In this document: in pieces, positions 26,730-35,207 of the stretch | How the letters are laid out: every line of letters starts with the position of its first letter | Numbering within the stretch: position 1 is the first letter of the stretch | Assembly (NCBI RefSeq): GCF_016919245.1 | Contig: NZ_JAFEJA010000001.1 | Coordinates: 4,981,001 to 5,045,000 of the forward strand | Source: Streptomyces zhihengii | GTDB taxonomy: Bacteria > Actinomycetota > Actinomycetes > Streptomycetales > Streptomycetaceae | Length of the DNA stretch: 64,000 nt | Direction: 5' to 3' | Translations under genes and position numbers: made by a program | Notes under the pieces: model-generated | Databases searched by the model: none | The model's input: only the letters and a program-made list of their open reading frames with translations | What the model was told of the DNA's origin: nothing

Positions 26730-28010
26730 TCACTTGCCGGTGACGGTCACCGGTTCGTCGTTCTGGATCTGCTTCACGAGCTGCTGCACCTTCGCCTTGT
26801 CCCAGACGAGGTTGCCGCCGCGGCTGCCGGAGATCGGGATGTTCATCGACTTCCCGTCGCCGCTGCTGACGCCCTTCATCGCGAAGAACATCGACCCCAG
26901 GTTCCACAGGGACATGTCCTTGTCGACGATCAGGGTGTCCAGACCGGCGCCGAGCGTCGGGTACAGCTTGAACGGGTTGAGGATCGTGCCCGGCGTCGCC
27001 GCCTGGTTCGCCAGCGTGGAGAGGAACTTCTGCTGGTTCTTCGTCCGGTCCAGGTCGCTGCCCGCGAAGGCGTACCGGGTGCGGACGAAGGCGAGGGCCT
27101 GCTCGCCGTCGAGGGTCTGCTTGCCCGCCTGGAAGTCGGCCCCGGACTTCTTGTCCTTGAACCCCTTCTCGATGTCCATCTCGACACCGCCGAGCGCGTC
27201 CACGATGTTCGCGAAGCCGGCGAAGCCGATCTCCGCGTAGTGGTCGATGCGCAGGCCGGTGTTGTGCTCCACGGTGCGGACCAGCAGCTCCGGCCCGTCC
27301 TCCGCGTACGCGGCGTTCAGCTTGACCCGGCGGCCGGTGCCCGGGAACGTCTTGCCCGACTCCGAGCCGACGAACGTCGGTATCTCGACGTCCGAGTCAC
27401 GGGGGAGCGAGATCATGGTGTTCCCGCTGCCGCAGGCGGCGAGGATCATCATCGAGTCCGTCCGCTTGCCCTCGGCGGAACCGGTGTGGAGCTTCTTCTT
27501 CTCCTCGGCGGACATGCCCTCACGGCTGTCCGAGCCGACGATCAGGTAGGTGGTGCAGTCGCCCTCCGCCGGCCGCTCGACGACCTTGGAGAGATCGACC
27601 TCGCGCCGCACCTTGCCGTCGGCCCAGAAGTAGGTGCCGATCGTCGTGCCCAGCACGGCGACCAGTACGACGATCGAGCCGACCTTGAGGCGCTTGCGCC
27701 AGTCCGGCGCGGGTCTGCCGGGCCGCCCGTACGGGTCGCCGCCCTGCGGCGGGACGCCGCCGTGGCCCCCGCCCGCGGGGGAGCCGTAGACCTGGCCGGT
27801 GTTGTAACCGCTGTCGTAGCCGGGCTCGGCGTAGCCCTGGTCCTGGCCGCGCTGCTGCGGCGGAACCGAGCTGCGCGGCGGGTTCGCCGGGCGCTGGACA
27901 TGGCGCATCACACGGGCGCTCTCGGGCTGCTGCCCGGCGCTGCCGCGCCCGTAGCCGCGTCCGTCGCCGTTGCCGCCCTCGGCGGTCCATCCGTTCGGCC
28001 AGTCGTTCAT
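26730..28010 (-). CDS. LCP (LytR-CpsA-Psr) family protein 1
   Basis: 426-aa enzyme of the family that transfers undecaprenyl-linked glycopolymers to peptidoglycan. A Gly/Gln/Pro-rich cytoplasmic N-terminus (1-108) precedes one membrane helix (about 110-132). The extracellular LCP domain has IVGSDSREG, SLPRDSDVEIP, LNAAYAEDGPELLVRTVE, IDHYAEIGFAGF and ALAFVRTRY, which include the conserved Arg and Asp residues. No LytR C-terminal domain. It is the first of five LCP genes within 10 kb. Confidence 0.93.
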   Translation of the reverse strand: MNDWPNGWTAEGGNGDGRGYGRGSAGQQPESARVMRHVQRPANPPRSSVPPQQRGQDQGYAEPGYDSGYNTGQVYGSPAGGGHGGVPPQGGDPYGRPGRPAPDWRKRLKVGSIVVLVAVLGTTIGTYFWADGKVRREVDLSKVVERPAEGDCTTYLIVGSDSREGMSAEEKKKLHTGSAEGKRTDSMMILAACGSGNTMISLPRDSDVEIPTFVGSESGKTFPGTGRRVKLNAAYAEDGPELLVRTVEHNTGLRIDHYAEIGFAGFANIVDALGGVEMDIEKGFKDKKSGADFQAGKQTLDGEQALAFVRTRYAFAGSDLDRTKNQQKFLSTLANQAATPGTILNPFKLYPTLGAGLDTLIVDKDMSLWNLGSMFFAMKGVSSGDGKSMNIPISGSRGGNLVWDKAKVQQLVKQIQNDEPVTVTGK

Positions 28011-28129
28011 GCGGAACAGTGTGCCGGGGGTGGGCCCCGGCCCGACAGAGCGGGTGGGAAATCACACCAGGGCTGTAGCGAAGCTGATGCAATGAGGACG
28101 GGCCCGCGCCCCGGCATAAGGTGGACGCC

Positions 28130-28678
28130 ATGACAGATCAGGCCCCCCGCCCGGAGAGCGACATCCCGGGCAAGCCCACCGAGGCGTCCCGCACCACCCT
28201 CAGCCACATCATGACCGGCAACGACACGAACCTCCTCGGCACGGTGCACGGCGGCGTGATCATGAAGTTGGTGGACGACGCGGCGGGCGCCGTCGCAGGG
28301 CGCCACTCCGGCGGACCGGCGGTCACCGCCTCCATGGACGAGATGGTCTTCCTGGAGCCGGTCAGGGTCGGCGACCTGGTGCATGTGAAGGCCCAGGTCA
28401 ACTGGACGGGGCGGTCCTCGATGGAGGTCGGCGTCCGGGTCATGGCCGAGCGGTGGAACGAGTCGACCCCCGCCCAGCAGGTCGGCTCCGCCTACCTCGT
28501 CTTCGCGGCCGTGGACGCCGACGGCCGGCCCCGGCAGGTCCCGCCCGTGGTCCCGGAGACGGAGCGCGACCGGCGCCGCTACCAGGAGGCCCAGATCCGG
28601 CGCACCCACCGGCTCGCCCGCCGGCGCGCGATCAGGGAGCTGCGCGAGAAGCGCGCCGCCGAGGGCATCGACGACTGA
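28130..28678 (+). CDS. Hotdog-fold acyl-CoA thioesterase
   Basis: 182 aa, cytoplasmic, single hotdog domain of the BFIT/YciA type: MTGNDTNLLGTVHGGVIMKLVDDAAG holds the catalytic Asp, then FLEPVRVGDLVHVKAQVNWTG. It hydrolyses acyl-CoA esters; chain-length preference unknown. A basic C-terminal helix (RRYQEAQIRRTHRLARRRA) is extra to the domain. ATG 28130 chosen with AAGGTGG upstream; GTG 28121 adds three residues. Confidence 0.9.
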   Translation: MTDQAPRPESDIPGKPTEASRTTLSHIMTGNDTNLLGTVHGGVIMKLVDDAAGAVAGRHSGGPAVTASMDEMVFLEPVRVGDLVHVKAQVNWTGRSSMEVGVRVMAERWNESTPAQQVGSAYLVFAAVDADGRPRQVPPVVPETERDRRRYQEAQIRRTHRLARRRAIRELREKRAAEGIDD

Positions 28679-28702
28679 GGCCGTCGCCGGCCGAGAGCAC
28701 AG

Positions 28703-28736
28703 GCTCCCGGGGACGCGGATCCGCGCCCCCGGGAGC
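28703..28736. terminator. Near-perfect palindrome between convergent genes
   Basis: Arms GCTCCCGGGG (28703-28712) and CCCCGGGAGC (28727-28736) enclose the palindrome CGCGGATCCGCG with a single A/C mismatch. It lies between the thioesterase stop and the next LCP stop, so it can serve both. Confidence 0.8.
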
Positions 28737-28742
28737 GCCGTT

Positions 28743-30278
28743 CTACGGGCAGACCACCTGGTCGCCCGTGACCGCGCCGAACTCGCCCTGACGGCGGTCC
28801 TCCGCCCGCACGGGCGTCACCCCGTCGAAGTCCGAGCCCGCCATCACCTTCATCGTCGGACCCTGGCCCCGCACCGGCCGCAGCTCGCAGCCGCCCAGCG
28901 CCGTCCCCAGCGACTTCGCCGAACGGTCCCAGCGCGGGTCGTACGTCACATAGGTGCGCTTCACGGCGCCGTCGCCGCCGTTCAGCGGGGACCGCGTGGT
29001 GAGGAAGCCCGTCCCGCGCAGCGCCGTGTCCACCTGCTCGCCCAGACCGTCGGAGCGGGTGCCGTTGTAGACCTGGACACGGATCTGCGAGGGCGAGACG
29101 TCGACCAGGGTCGCCTTCGGCCGCCGCGGCCGCTGCACGGCGATCGGCTTGTCGTCCCGGATGAGCTGGAACAGCTTGCGCGACTTCGCGTCGTCCCACT
29201 TCACCGTCGAGCCGACGCCCTTGACCACGTGGCTCACGTCACCGACCGGCACCGAGGTGAACTCCGACGACGCCGCGGAGAACCCGCGCATCGCCTTGCC
29301 GAGGGCGAGCATCTGGTCCGTGCCGAAGTCCTTGTCCGCGCGCACCGAGCCGAGCACGGTGGAGGTGACCTTGCGCAGCTTCACCGGGTTCAGCAGCACG
29401 CCACTGCCGGTGGCCCGGTCGACGAGGGCGGCCACGAAGCGCTGCTGGCGCTGCATGCGCCCGAGGTCGGCCGCCCCGTCGATGTGCCGCGAGCGCACGT
29501 ACTGCAACGCCTGGCCGCCGGTCAGCTCATGGGTGCCGACGGGCAGGTCGAGGCCGGTGTACGAGTCCTTCATGGGGCGGGCCGTGCAGATCCGGACGCC
29601 GCCCACGGCGTCCACGGTCCGCATGAAGCTGGTGAAGTCGACCTCCAGGTAGTGGTCGATCTTCACCCGGGTCATGTGCTCCACCGTCCGCACGGTCAGG
29701 GCCGGGCCGCCCTCGGAGTACGCGGCGTTCAGCTTCACCGGGTGCTTCTCGTGGCGCTTGCCGGTGGTCGCGTCGGTGTGCTCGGGGATCTCCGCGTAGC
29801 TGTCCCGGGGCAGGCTCACCACACTGGCGCGCTCCCGGTCGGCGGAGATGTGCACCAGCATGATCGTGTCGGTGCAGCGGCACCCCGCGCCGCCGAGCTT
29901 GTACTTCTTCTTCTCCTCGGCCGTGATCCAGTCCCGGCCGTCGGTGCCCACCAGCAGGATGTTGGTGCCGTGGCCGCCGCCGGGCCTGTTCTTCATGTCA
30001 CGGAAGGGATCGACCCGCTCGATGCCCGTCTCCAGGCTCGACACGACCATGTGCCCGATGCCGCCGACGCCGAGCACCAGCACCGAGAGCGAGGTCACGA
30101 TCCGGGCGCCCCAGCGGGGCCGTCTCGCCCGGGGGGCGGGGCGGCGGCCGGGCACCGGCCGCGCGGGCCGGGGGGCCGGACGCCTGGGACGGGGCGGTGG
30201 GGGCAAGGGACACCTCCGCAAAGGACGGGATCCTGCACCGGGACCGACGGCAGGGAATCCTGAGCACCGTAGGCCCAT
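28743..30278 (-). CDS. LCP family protein 2, with LytR C-terminal domain
   Basis: 511 aa from ATG 30278 (start uncertain; the frame runs further upstream into the divergent gene). A Pro/Arg-rich cytoplasmic segment precedes a membrane helix (about 61-82). The LCP domain shows LVGTDGRDW, SLPRDSYAEIP, LNAAYSEGGPALTVRTVE, KIDHYLEVDF and ALQYVRSRH. A LytR_C domain (VQVYNGTRSDGLGEQVDTAL, about 395-480) follows. Same glycopolymer ligase role; divergent from a GT2 gene with about 60 bp between starts. Confidence 0.9.
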   Translation of the reverse strand: MGLRCSGFPAVGPGAGSRPLRRCPLPPPPRPRRPAPRPARPVPGRRPAPRARRPRWGARIVTSLSVLVLGVGGIGHMVVSSLETGIERVDPFRDMKNRPGGGHGTNILLVGTDGRDWITAEEKKKYKLGGAGCRCTDTIMLVHISADRERASVVSLPRDSYAEIPEHTDATTGKRHEKHPVKLNAAYSEGGPALTVRTVEHMTRVKIDHYLEVDFTSFMRTVDAVGGVRICTARPMKDSYTGLDLPVGTHELTGGQALQYVRSRHIDGAADLGRMQRQQRFVAALVDRATGSGVLLNPVKLRKVTSTVLGSVRADKDFGTDQMLALGKAMRGFSAASSEFTSVPVGDVSHVVKGVGSTVKWDDAKSRKLFQLIRDDKPIAVQRPRRPKATLVDVSPSQIRVQVYNGTRSDGLGEQVDTALRGTGFLTTRSPLNGGDGAVKRTYVTYDPRWDRSAKSLGTALGGCELRPVRGQGPTMKVMAGSDFDGVTPVRAEDRRQGEFGAVTGDQVVCP

Positions 30279-30339
30279 ACGATCTGCGACACCGGCCGCC
30301 GCGCCTGGGGGTCCCCCGTTCGCGGTAACGTGGCGGGCG

Positions 30340-31353
30340 ATGAACGCCACGCCGCCTGTTTCCGTGATCATGCCGGTCCTCAACGAGGAGCGGCACCTGC
30401 GCAACTCGGTCCGTCACATCCTCGAGCAGGAGTACGACGGCGAGATGGAGGTGGTGATCGCGCTCGGACCGTCCACGGACCGTACCGACGAGATCGCCGC
30501 AGAACTCGTGCGCGAGGACCCCCGCGTCCACACCGTGCCGAACCCGACCGGCCGCACCCCGGCCGCGCTGAACGCCGCCATCAAGGCGTCGCGCCACCCG
30601 ATCGTCGTCCGCGTCGACGGCCACGGCATGCTGTCGCCGAACTACATCGCCACCGCCGTGCGCCTCCTGGAGGAGACCGGCGCCCAGAACGTCGGCGGCA
30701 TCATGCACGCCGAGGGCGAGAACACCTGGGAGGACGCGGTCGCCGCGGCCATGACGTCGAAGATCGGCGTGGGCAACGCGGCCTTCCACACGGGCGGCGC
30801 CGCCGGCCCCGCGGAGACCGTGTACCTGGGCGTCTTCCGCCGTGAGGCGCTGGAGCAGCAGGGCGGCTACAACGTGGAGTTCATCCGCGCCCAGGACTGG
30901 GAGCTGAACTTCCGGATCCGCGAGGCGGGCGGCCTGATCTGGTTCTCGCCCGAGCTGCGGGTCCAGTACCGTCCCCGCCCCTCGGTGCGCGCGCTGGCCA
31001 AGCAGTACAAGGACTACGGCCGCTGGCGCCATGTCGTCGCCCGCTACCACGCCGGCTCCATCAACCTGCGCTACCTCGCCCCGCCGGTGGCCGTGTGCGC
31101 CATCGCCGCCGGGCTGGTCGTGGGCGCGGCGGTCACGCCCTGGGCGCTGGTGGTGCCCGGCGGCTACCTCGCGGCCATCGCCGCGGGCTCGGTCCCGGCG
31201 GGCAAGGGGCTGCCCCTCGCGGCCCGGCTGAAGATCCCCGTCGCCCTCGCCACCATGCACATGTCCTGGGGCTACGGCTTCCTGACCAGTCCGCGCTCGC
31301 TCGCGAAGAAGGTCATCGCCAGCCGCCGTCCCCCGGTGAGCACCGCGGCCTGA
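30340..31353 (+). CDS. GT2 glycosyltransferase
   Basis: 337 aa. The N-terminal GT-A domain has VSVIMPVLNEE, ALGPSTDRT and VRVDGHGML (DxD-like), then IRAQDWELNFRIREAGG. Two or three hydrophobic segments near the C-terminus (about 245-300) anchor it in the membrane. It resembles ExoA/succinoglycan-type transferases and actinobacterial cell-wall glycosyltransferases. Position among LCP genes suggests it builds a glycan that LCP enzymes attach to the wall. Confidence 0.9.
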   Translation: MNATPPVSVIMPVLNEERHLRNSVRHILEQEYDGEMEVVIALGPSTDRTDEIAAELVREDPRVHTVPNPTGRTPAALNAAIKASRHPIVVRVDGHGMLSPNYIATAVRLLEETGAQNVGGIMHAEGENTWEDAVAAAMTSKIGVGNAAFHTGGAAGPAETVYLGVFRREALEQQGGYNVEFIRAQDWELNFRIREAGGLIWFSPELRVQYRPRPSVRALAKQYKDYGRWRHVVARYHAGSINLRYLAPPVAVCAIAAGLVVGAAVTPWALVVPGGYLAAIAAGSVPAGKGLPLAARLKIPVALATMHMSWGYGFLTSPRSLAKKVIASRRPPVSTAA

Positions 31354-31359
31354 GACACC

Positions 31360-31419
31360 CCCGCCGTACGACGCCGGCCCGCCCCCTGCGCAGGGGGCGG
31401 GCCGGCGTCGTACGGCGGG
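31360..31419. terminator. 60-bp perfect palindrome, bidirectional terminator
   Basis: 30-bp arms (31360-31389 and 31390-31419) are exact reverse complements with no spacer (centre CTGCGCAG). It fills the 73-bp gap between convergent GT2 and LCP genes. Confidence 0.93.
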
Positions 31420-31426
31420 TGCGGGA

Positions 31427-33166
31427 TCAGAAGCGGTAGGGCCAGTAGATGTCCATGCACTCGCCCTTGTTGTCGCCCATGACCGTCTCGGTGTTCTTCG
31501 GCGGTCCGGAGGCCGGGTCGGCCTTCGGGAAGGTGTTCCCCGTCCGCCAGTCGGCGCCGACCACCAGGGTCACGCCGGACACGTCGGCCGACTTCTTCAC
31601 CGCGCTCGTGGGGACGCCCAGGGCCTTGGCCACGGCGTGCGCGTCGCCCTCCAGGTCGGCGCTCGGGAACAGGAGCTGGGTGCGCTTCTGCGACTCGGGG
31701 GTGGCGTCCGCCTTGGCCCCCGTGAAGCCCTTCTCCGCCAGCAGCCCGGCCACGGTGGCCGCCCGGCGCTGCGTGGGCTGCTGCGTGGTGGAGCCGGTGC
31801 CGTTGCGGACCATGATCCCGATGTCCGCCGGGTCGGCGGCCGGGTCCTTGGGCGCGGCCGGCTTCTTCGCCTCGGACGTGGGCTCCTTGCCGTCCACGGG
31901 GAGGTCCTCGCGCAGCATCTCCCAGAGGCGCTCGGCCTCACCCGGGGCGGGCAGCACATGCGCGTTCGGGTTCTGCGGGTCGGGGATGCGCGGCATCGTC
32001 AGCATCGCGATACGGCTGGTGGGCACGTCCTTGAGCGTCATGCTGAGGTCGAACAGCTTCTTGACGGTGCCGATCTCCTGCGAGACCTGGAGCGACTTGG
32101 TGGCCGTCTCCGCGAGGTCCATGAGCTGACCGGTGTCCGTGAAGGCGTTCTGGTCCTTCAGCTTGCGGATGACCGAGTTCATGTACATGTGCTGGGCCTT
32201 GGAGCGGCCGAAGTCGCTCTCGAAGGCGTGGCGGGTGCGCAGCCACTGGAGCGCCTGCTCGCCCTGGATCGGCCAGGTGCCGGCCTTGAGCCGCAGCCCG
32301 GAGCCGCCCGGGACACCGGGCTTGGGGCCGTCGTAGACGTTCTGCCGGACGCAGACGTCGGCGCCGCCGATCGCGTCCGCCATCGAGACCACGCCCGCGA
32401 AGTCGACCATCATCCAGTGGTCGATGTAGACCCCGGTGAGCTCCTGCCAGGTGGCCAGCGTGCAGCCGGCGCCGCCGCGCTGGAGCGTCGCGTTGATCAG
32501 GTCGCGGGTGGCGGGGAAGTTCTCCTTGGTCTTCGGGTCGGTGCACTTGGGGATGTCGACCTTGGTGTCGCGCGGGATGGAGACGACCGACGCGTTCTTG
32601 CGGTCGGCCGACACGTGCAGCAGCATCTGCACATCCGCGAGCGGCTTCGCCCCGACGCTCTTCTTCGAACCGCCGAGCTTGAGGTTGGCGGCGGTGTTCC
32701 GGCTGTCCGAGCCGATGAGCAGCACGTTGAGCGGGGTCTGCCCGGCCGCGTTGGGCGCGGTCTTGCGCACGTCGGAGTCGGCGGCGCTCCGTTCGCCCTT
32801 GCGGATGTTGCTGTTCAGGTGCTCGTAGTACAGGTAGCCCGCTCCTGCGGTGCCGAGGATCAGCACCGCCAGCGACAGCGCGATCAGGCGCCCTATCCGG
32901 CGCTTCCCGCGTTTCGCACGGCGTCGCGGAGCCCCGCCGCGCCGGTGCGAGCCGCCCCGCGGATCCGCCGCCGTGCCGTCGGCCGTGTCCTCGCCGTCGC
33001 CGTGGCCGTCGCCGTCGGCGCCGGTCCGGGCGCCGCCGGGCGCCCTGCGGCTGCCCGGGACGCGTCCGCCCTCCTCGTACAGGCTCTCGTCCCAGCCGAA
33101 ATCGCCGGGTTCCGGTTGAGGCCCGCGCTGACGCGTTCCCTCCCCACGGACCTTGCTCTGTCCCAC
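31427..33166 (-). CDS. LCP family protein 3, with LytR C-terminal domain
   Basis: 579 aa. A 90-residue charged cytoplasmic N-terminus (GDGHGDGEDTADG, then a highly basic RRRAKRGKRRIGR) leads to a membrane helix (about 93-112, ending GYLYYEHLNSNI). LCP motifs: LIGSDSRNT, SIPRDTKVDIP, INATLQRGGAGC, YIDHWMMVDFAGVV and ALQWLRTRH. LytR_C domain about 440-540 (IGIMVRNGTGSTTQQPTQRRAA). The GYLYYEHLNSNI membrane exit is shared with LCP protein 4, marking the two as recent paralogues. Confidence 0.92.
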   Translation of the reverse strand: MGQSKVRGEGTRQRGPQPEPGDFGWDESLYEEGGRVPGSRRAPGGARTGADGDGHGDGEDTADGTAADPRGGSHRRGGAPRRRAKRGKRRIGRLIALSLAVLILGTAGAGYLYYEHLNSNIRKGERSAADSDVRKTAPNAAGQTPLNVLLIGSDSRNTAANLKLGGSKKSVGAKPLADVQMLLHVSADRKNASVVSIPRDTKVDIPKCTDPKTKENFPATRDLINATLQRGGAGCTLATWQELTGVYIDHWMMVDFAGVVSMADAIGGADVCVRQNVYDGPKPGVPGGSGLRLKAGTWPIQGEQALQWLRTRHAFESDFGRSKAQHMYMNSVIRKLKDQNAFTDTGQLMDLAETATKSLQVSQEIGTVKKLFDLSMTLKDVPTSRIAMLTMPRIPDPQNPNAHVLPAPGEAERLWEMLREDLPVDGKEPTSEAKKPAAPKDPAADPADIGIMVRNGTGSTTQQPTQRRAATVAGLLAEKGFTGAKADATPESQKRTQLLFPSADLEGDAHAVAKALGVPTSAVKKSADVSGVTLVVGADWRTGNTFPKADPASGPPKNTETVMGDNKGECMDIYWPYRF

Positions 33167-33215
33167 CCCAAGCCCCCCTGTGTTCAGGCTCTCCCCGATG
33201 AGCCCGGTTCCGATG

Positions 33216-34988
33216 TCACGCGGCGCAGATCTTCTTGTCCGCCTGCACCGCGTCGTCCGGCGCCTTTGCCGGACCGGTGATGGGCACCCCCGCGCCCTTG
33301 AAGTCCGGGCCGAGGGTCAGCGTCATCGCTTCCAGCCCCTCGGCGTCGGTCGTGCCCGGCTTGAGCGCCGTGGCGGGCAGGCCCATCAGGTCCGCGAGCT
33401 TGCGGGCCTGGTCGGCCTGGTTGGGCGCGTACACCAGCGTCGTCTGCGAGACGTCCGCGGGCGCGTTGCCCTTGTTGGTGGACTTCAGGACACCCTCGGT
33501 GTTCTGGAGCCAGTCCAGCGTCTTCTGGGCGGCGCCCTGCGGGCCACCGCCGTTGAGCACGTCCACACGGACGCCGGAGGCCTCCGCCCTGGTTCCCTCC
33601 AGCAGCTTGGCCTGCTCGGCCTGAGCGGCCTGCTGCTTCTCCTTCTTCTGCGCCTCGACCTCGGTCAGCGAGATGTCGTTCTTGACCATCGAGAACAGCG
33701 AGTCCGCCTTGGACGGGTTCAGGATGACCGTGGCCTTGACCTTCTCCGCCGGGTTGTCCAGCACCGGGACGGTGGCGAAGGTCAGGTTCTTCATGTCGAA
33801 CTTGCCGAGTTCCAGGCCGAGATCGCGGAGCTTCCCTATGTCGTCGATCTTCGAGTCGACCGTCAGCGCCTTGGTGCCCGCCTCGGCGAGCTTGACCAGC
33901 TTGGTGGGGCTGGTGAGCGTGTCGTTCGACTTCAGGGTGCGCATCAGCGAACTGAGGAACTGCTGCTGGATCTTGATCCGGTCGAGGTCGCCCTGGTTGC
34001 CGAAGGAGTGCCGGGTCCGCACGAACGCGAGGGCCTCCTCGCCCTCGATCGTGTGGTCGCCGGCCGGCAGGTTCAGATGGGAGTCCGGGTCCTTGACGTC
34101 CTTGGCGAGGCAGATCGGGACACCGCCGACGGCCGAGGTCAGCGTCTTGACGGCGTTGAAGTCGGCGACCATGAAGTGGTCCATGGTGATGCCGGTCATC
34201 TCGGTGACCGTCCGCATGGTGCAGCTCGGCGTACGGCCCGCCTGGCCGAGGCTCGTGTTGAAGCGGACGCCCTGCTGACCGGGGATGACCTTGGTGGAGC
34301 CGTCCTCCTGCGTCGTCGGGCAGTCCGGGATGTCCGTGATGAGGTCACGGGGGATGCTCAGCGCCGTCGCGTTGGTGCGGTCCTTGGACACGTGCAGCAG
34401 CACGGTGGTGTCCGCGTGGCCGGGGCTGTTCTTGTCGCCGTAGCCCTCGTTGCCCGCGCCGGTGCGCTTGTCCGTGCCGATCAGCAGGATGTTGATCGCC
34501 CGGTCCTTGCTGAAGCCGCCGGTGCCCGCGTTGTCGTCCGGGACGGACGTGATGTTCGAGTTCAGGTGCTCGTAGTACAGGTAGCCCGCGCTCGCCGTGC
34601 CGACCATCAGCAGCGCGAGGCCGCCGCCGGTCCACAGCAGCACCTTCTTCTTGCGCGAGCCCGCCGGCTTGCGCTTGCGCCGCCCGGCCTGCGGCGGGAC
34701 GCGGTCACCGCCGCCGGCCCGCCTGCTGCGCTGGACGGGCACCTCGGCGGCCCGCTCCTCCCCGCCCTGCTGCCTGCGGCGGGTGGCCGTGCGCGAGGGC
34801 GCGGCCGCCTCGTCCGCCGGAGCGGCGCCCCGCGCGGCTCTTCTTGCGCCCGCGGGCCGGGAGGAGGAAGCTGACGACTGCGGTGCGGATTGGTCCAGTC
34901 GCAGTTCGTAGTTGCCGGTCTGCGGGTTCATGACCCACTGGTCGGCGGGGTCGATGTCCTCCGCCCGGCCACGGCTTTGCGCATCCAC
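33216..34988 (-). CDS. LCP family protein 4, with LytR C-terminal domain
   Basis: 590 aa from GTG 34988 (upstream GGAGG; product begins with the DPADQWVMNPQTGNYELRL segment typical of Streptomyces LCPs). Basic Ala-rich cytoplasmic region, membrane helix about 112-134 ending GYLYYEHLNSNI, LCP domain with LIGTDKRTG, SIPRDLITDIP, FNTSLGQAG, MDHFMVADFNAV and ALAFVRTRHSF, then a coiled Lys/Gln/Ala-rich stretch (about 445-470) and LytR_C (VRVDVLNGGGPQGAAQ). Lies 49 bp upstream of LCP 3, on the same strand. Confidence 0.91.
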   Translation of the reverse strand: MDAQSRGRAEDIDPADQWVMNPQTGNYELRLDQSAPQSSASSSRPAGARRAARGAAPADEAAAPSRTATRRRQQGGEERAAEVPVQRSRRAGGGDRVPPQAGRRKRKPAGSRKKKVLLWTGGGLALLMVGTASAGYLYYEHLNSNITSVPDDNAGTGGFSKDRAINILLIGTDKRTGAGNEGYGDKNSPGHADTTVLLHVSKDRTNATALSIPRDLITDIPDCPTTQEDGSTKVIPGQQGVRFNTSLGQAGRTPSCTMRTVTEMTGITMDHFMVADFNAVKTLTSAVGGVPICLAKDVKDPDSHLNLPAGDHTIEGEEALAFVRTRHSFGNQGDLDRIKIQQQFLSSLMRTLKSNDTLTSPTKLVKLAEAGTKALTVDSKIDDIGKLRDLGLELGKFDMKNLTFATVPVLDNPAEKVKATVILNPSKADSLFSMVKNDISLTEVEAQKKEKQQAAQAEQAKLLEGTRAEASGVRVDVLNGGGPQGAAQKTLDWLQNTEGVLKSTNKGNAPADVSQTTLVYAPNQADQARKLADLMGLPATALKPGTTDAEGLEAMTLTLGPDFKGAGVPITGPAKAPDDAVQADKKICAA

Positions 34989-35207
34989 GGTTGTTTGAGT
35001 CCTCCGTCGGTGCCACGCGAGGCGCCTCCCCCCAGGCGCTCGGTCCTTCGATCCAGCAGTGCGCGACATGGGGTCACAAGCACCGGATCGCGTCACACTA
35101 TCCGCCCAGTTCAGCGTCGAGCGACGTGCGTGACAAATTCCTCACCCCTTACAAGCGGGCAATCCGCCCAATCCCTCCGCGCTTCCGTCCGGTGCTTGGC
35201 CATTGCT

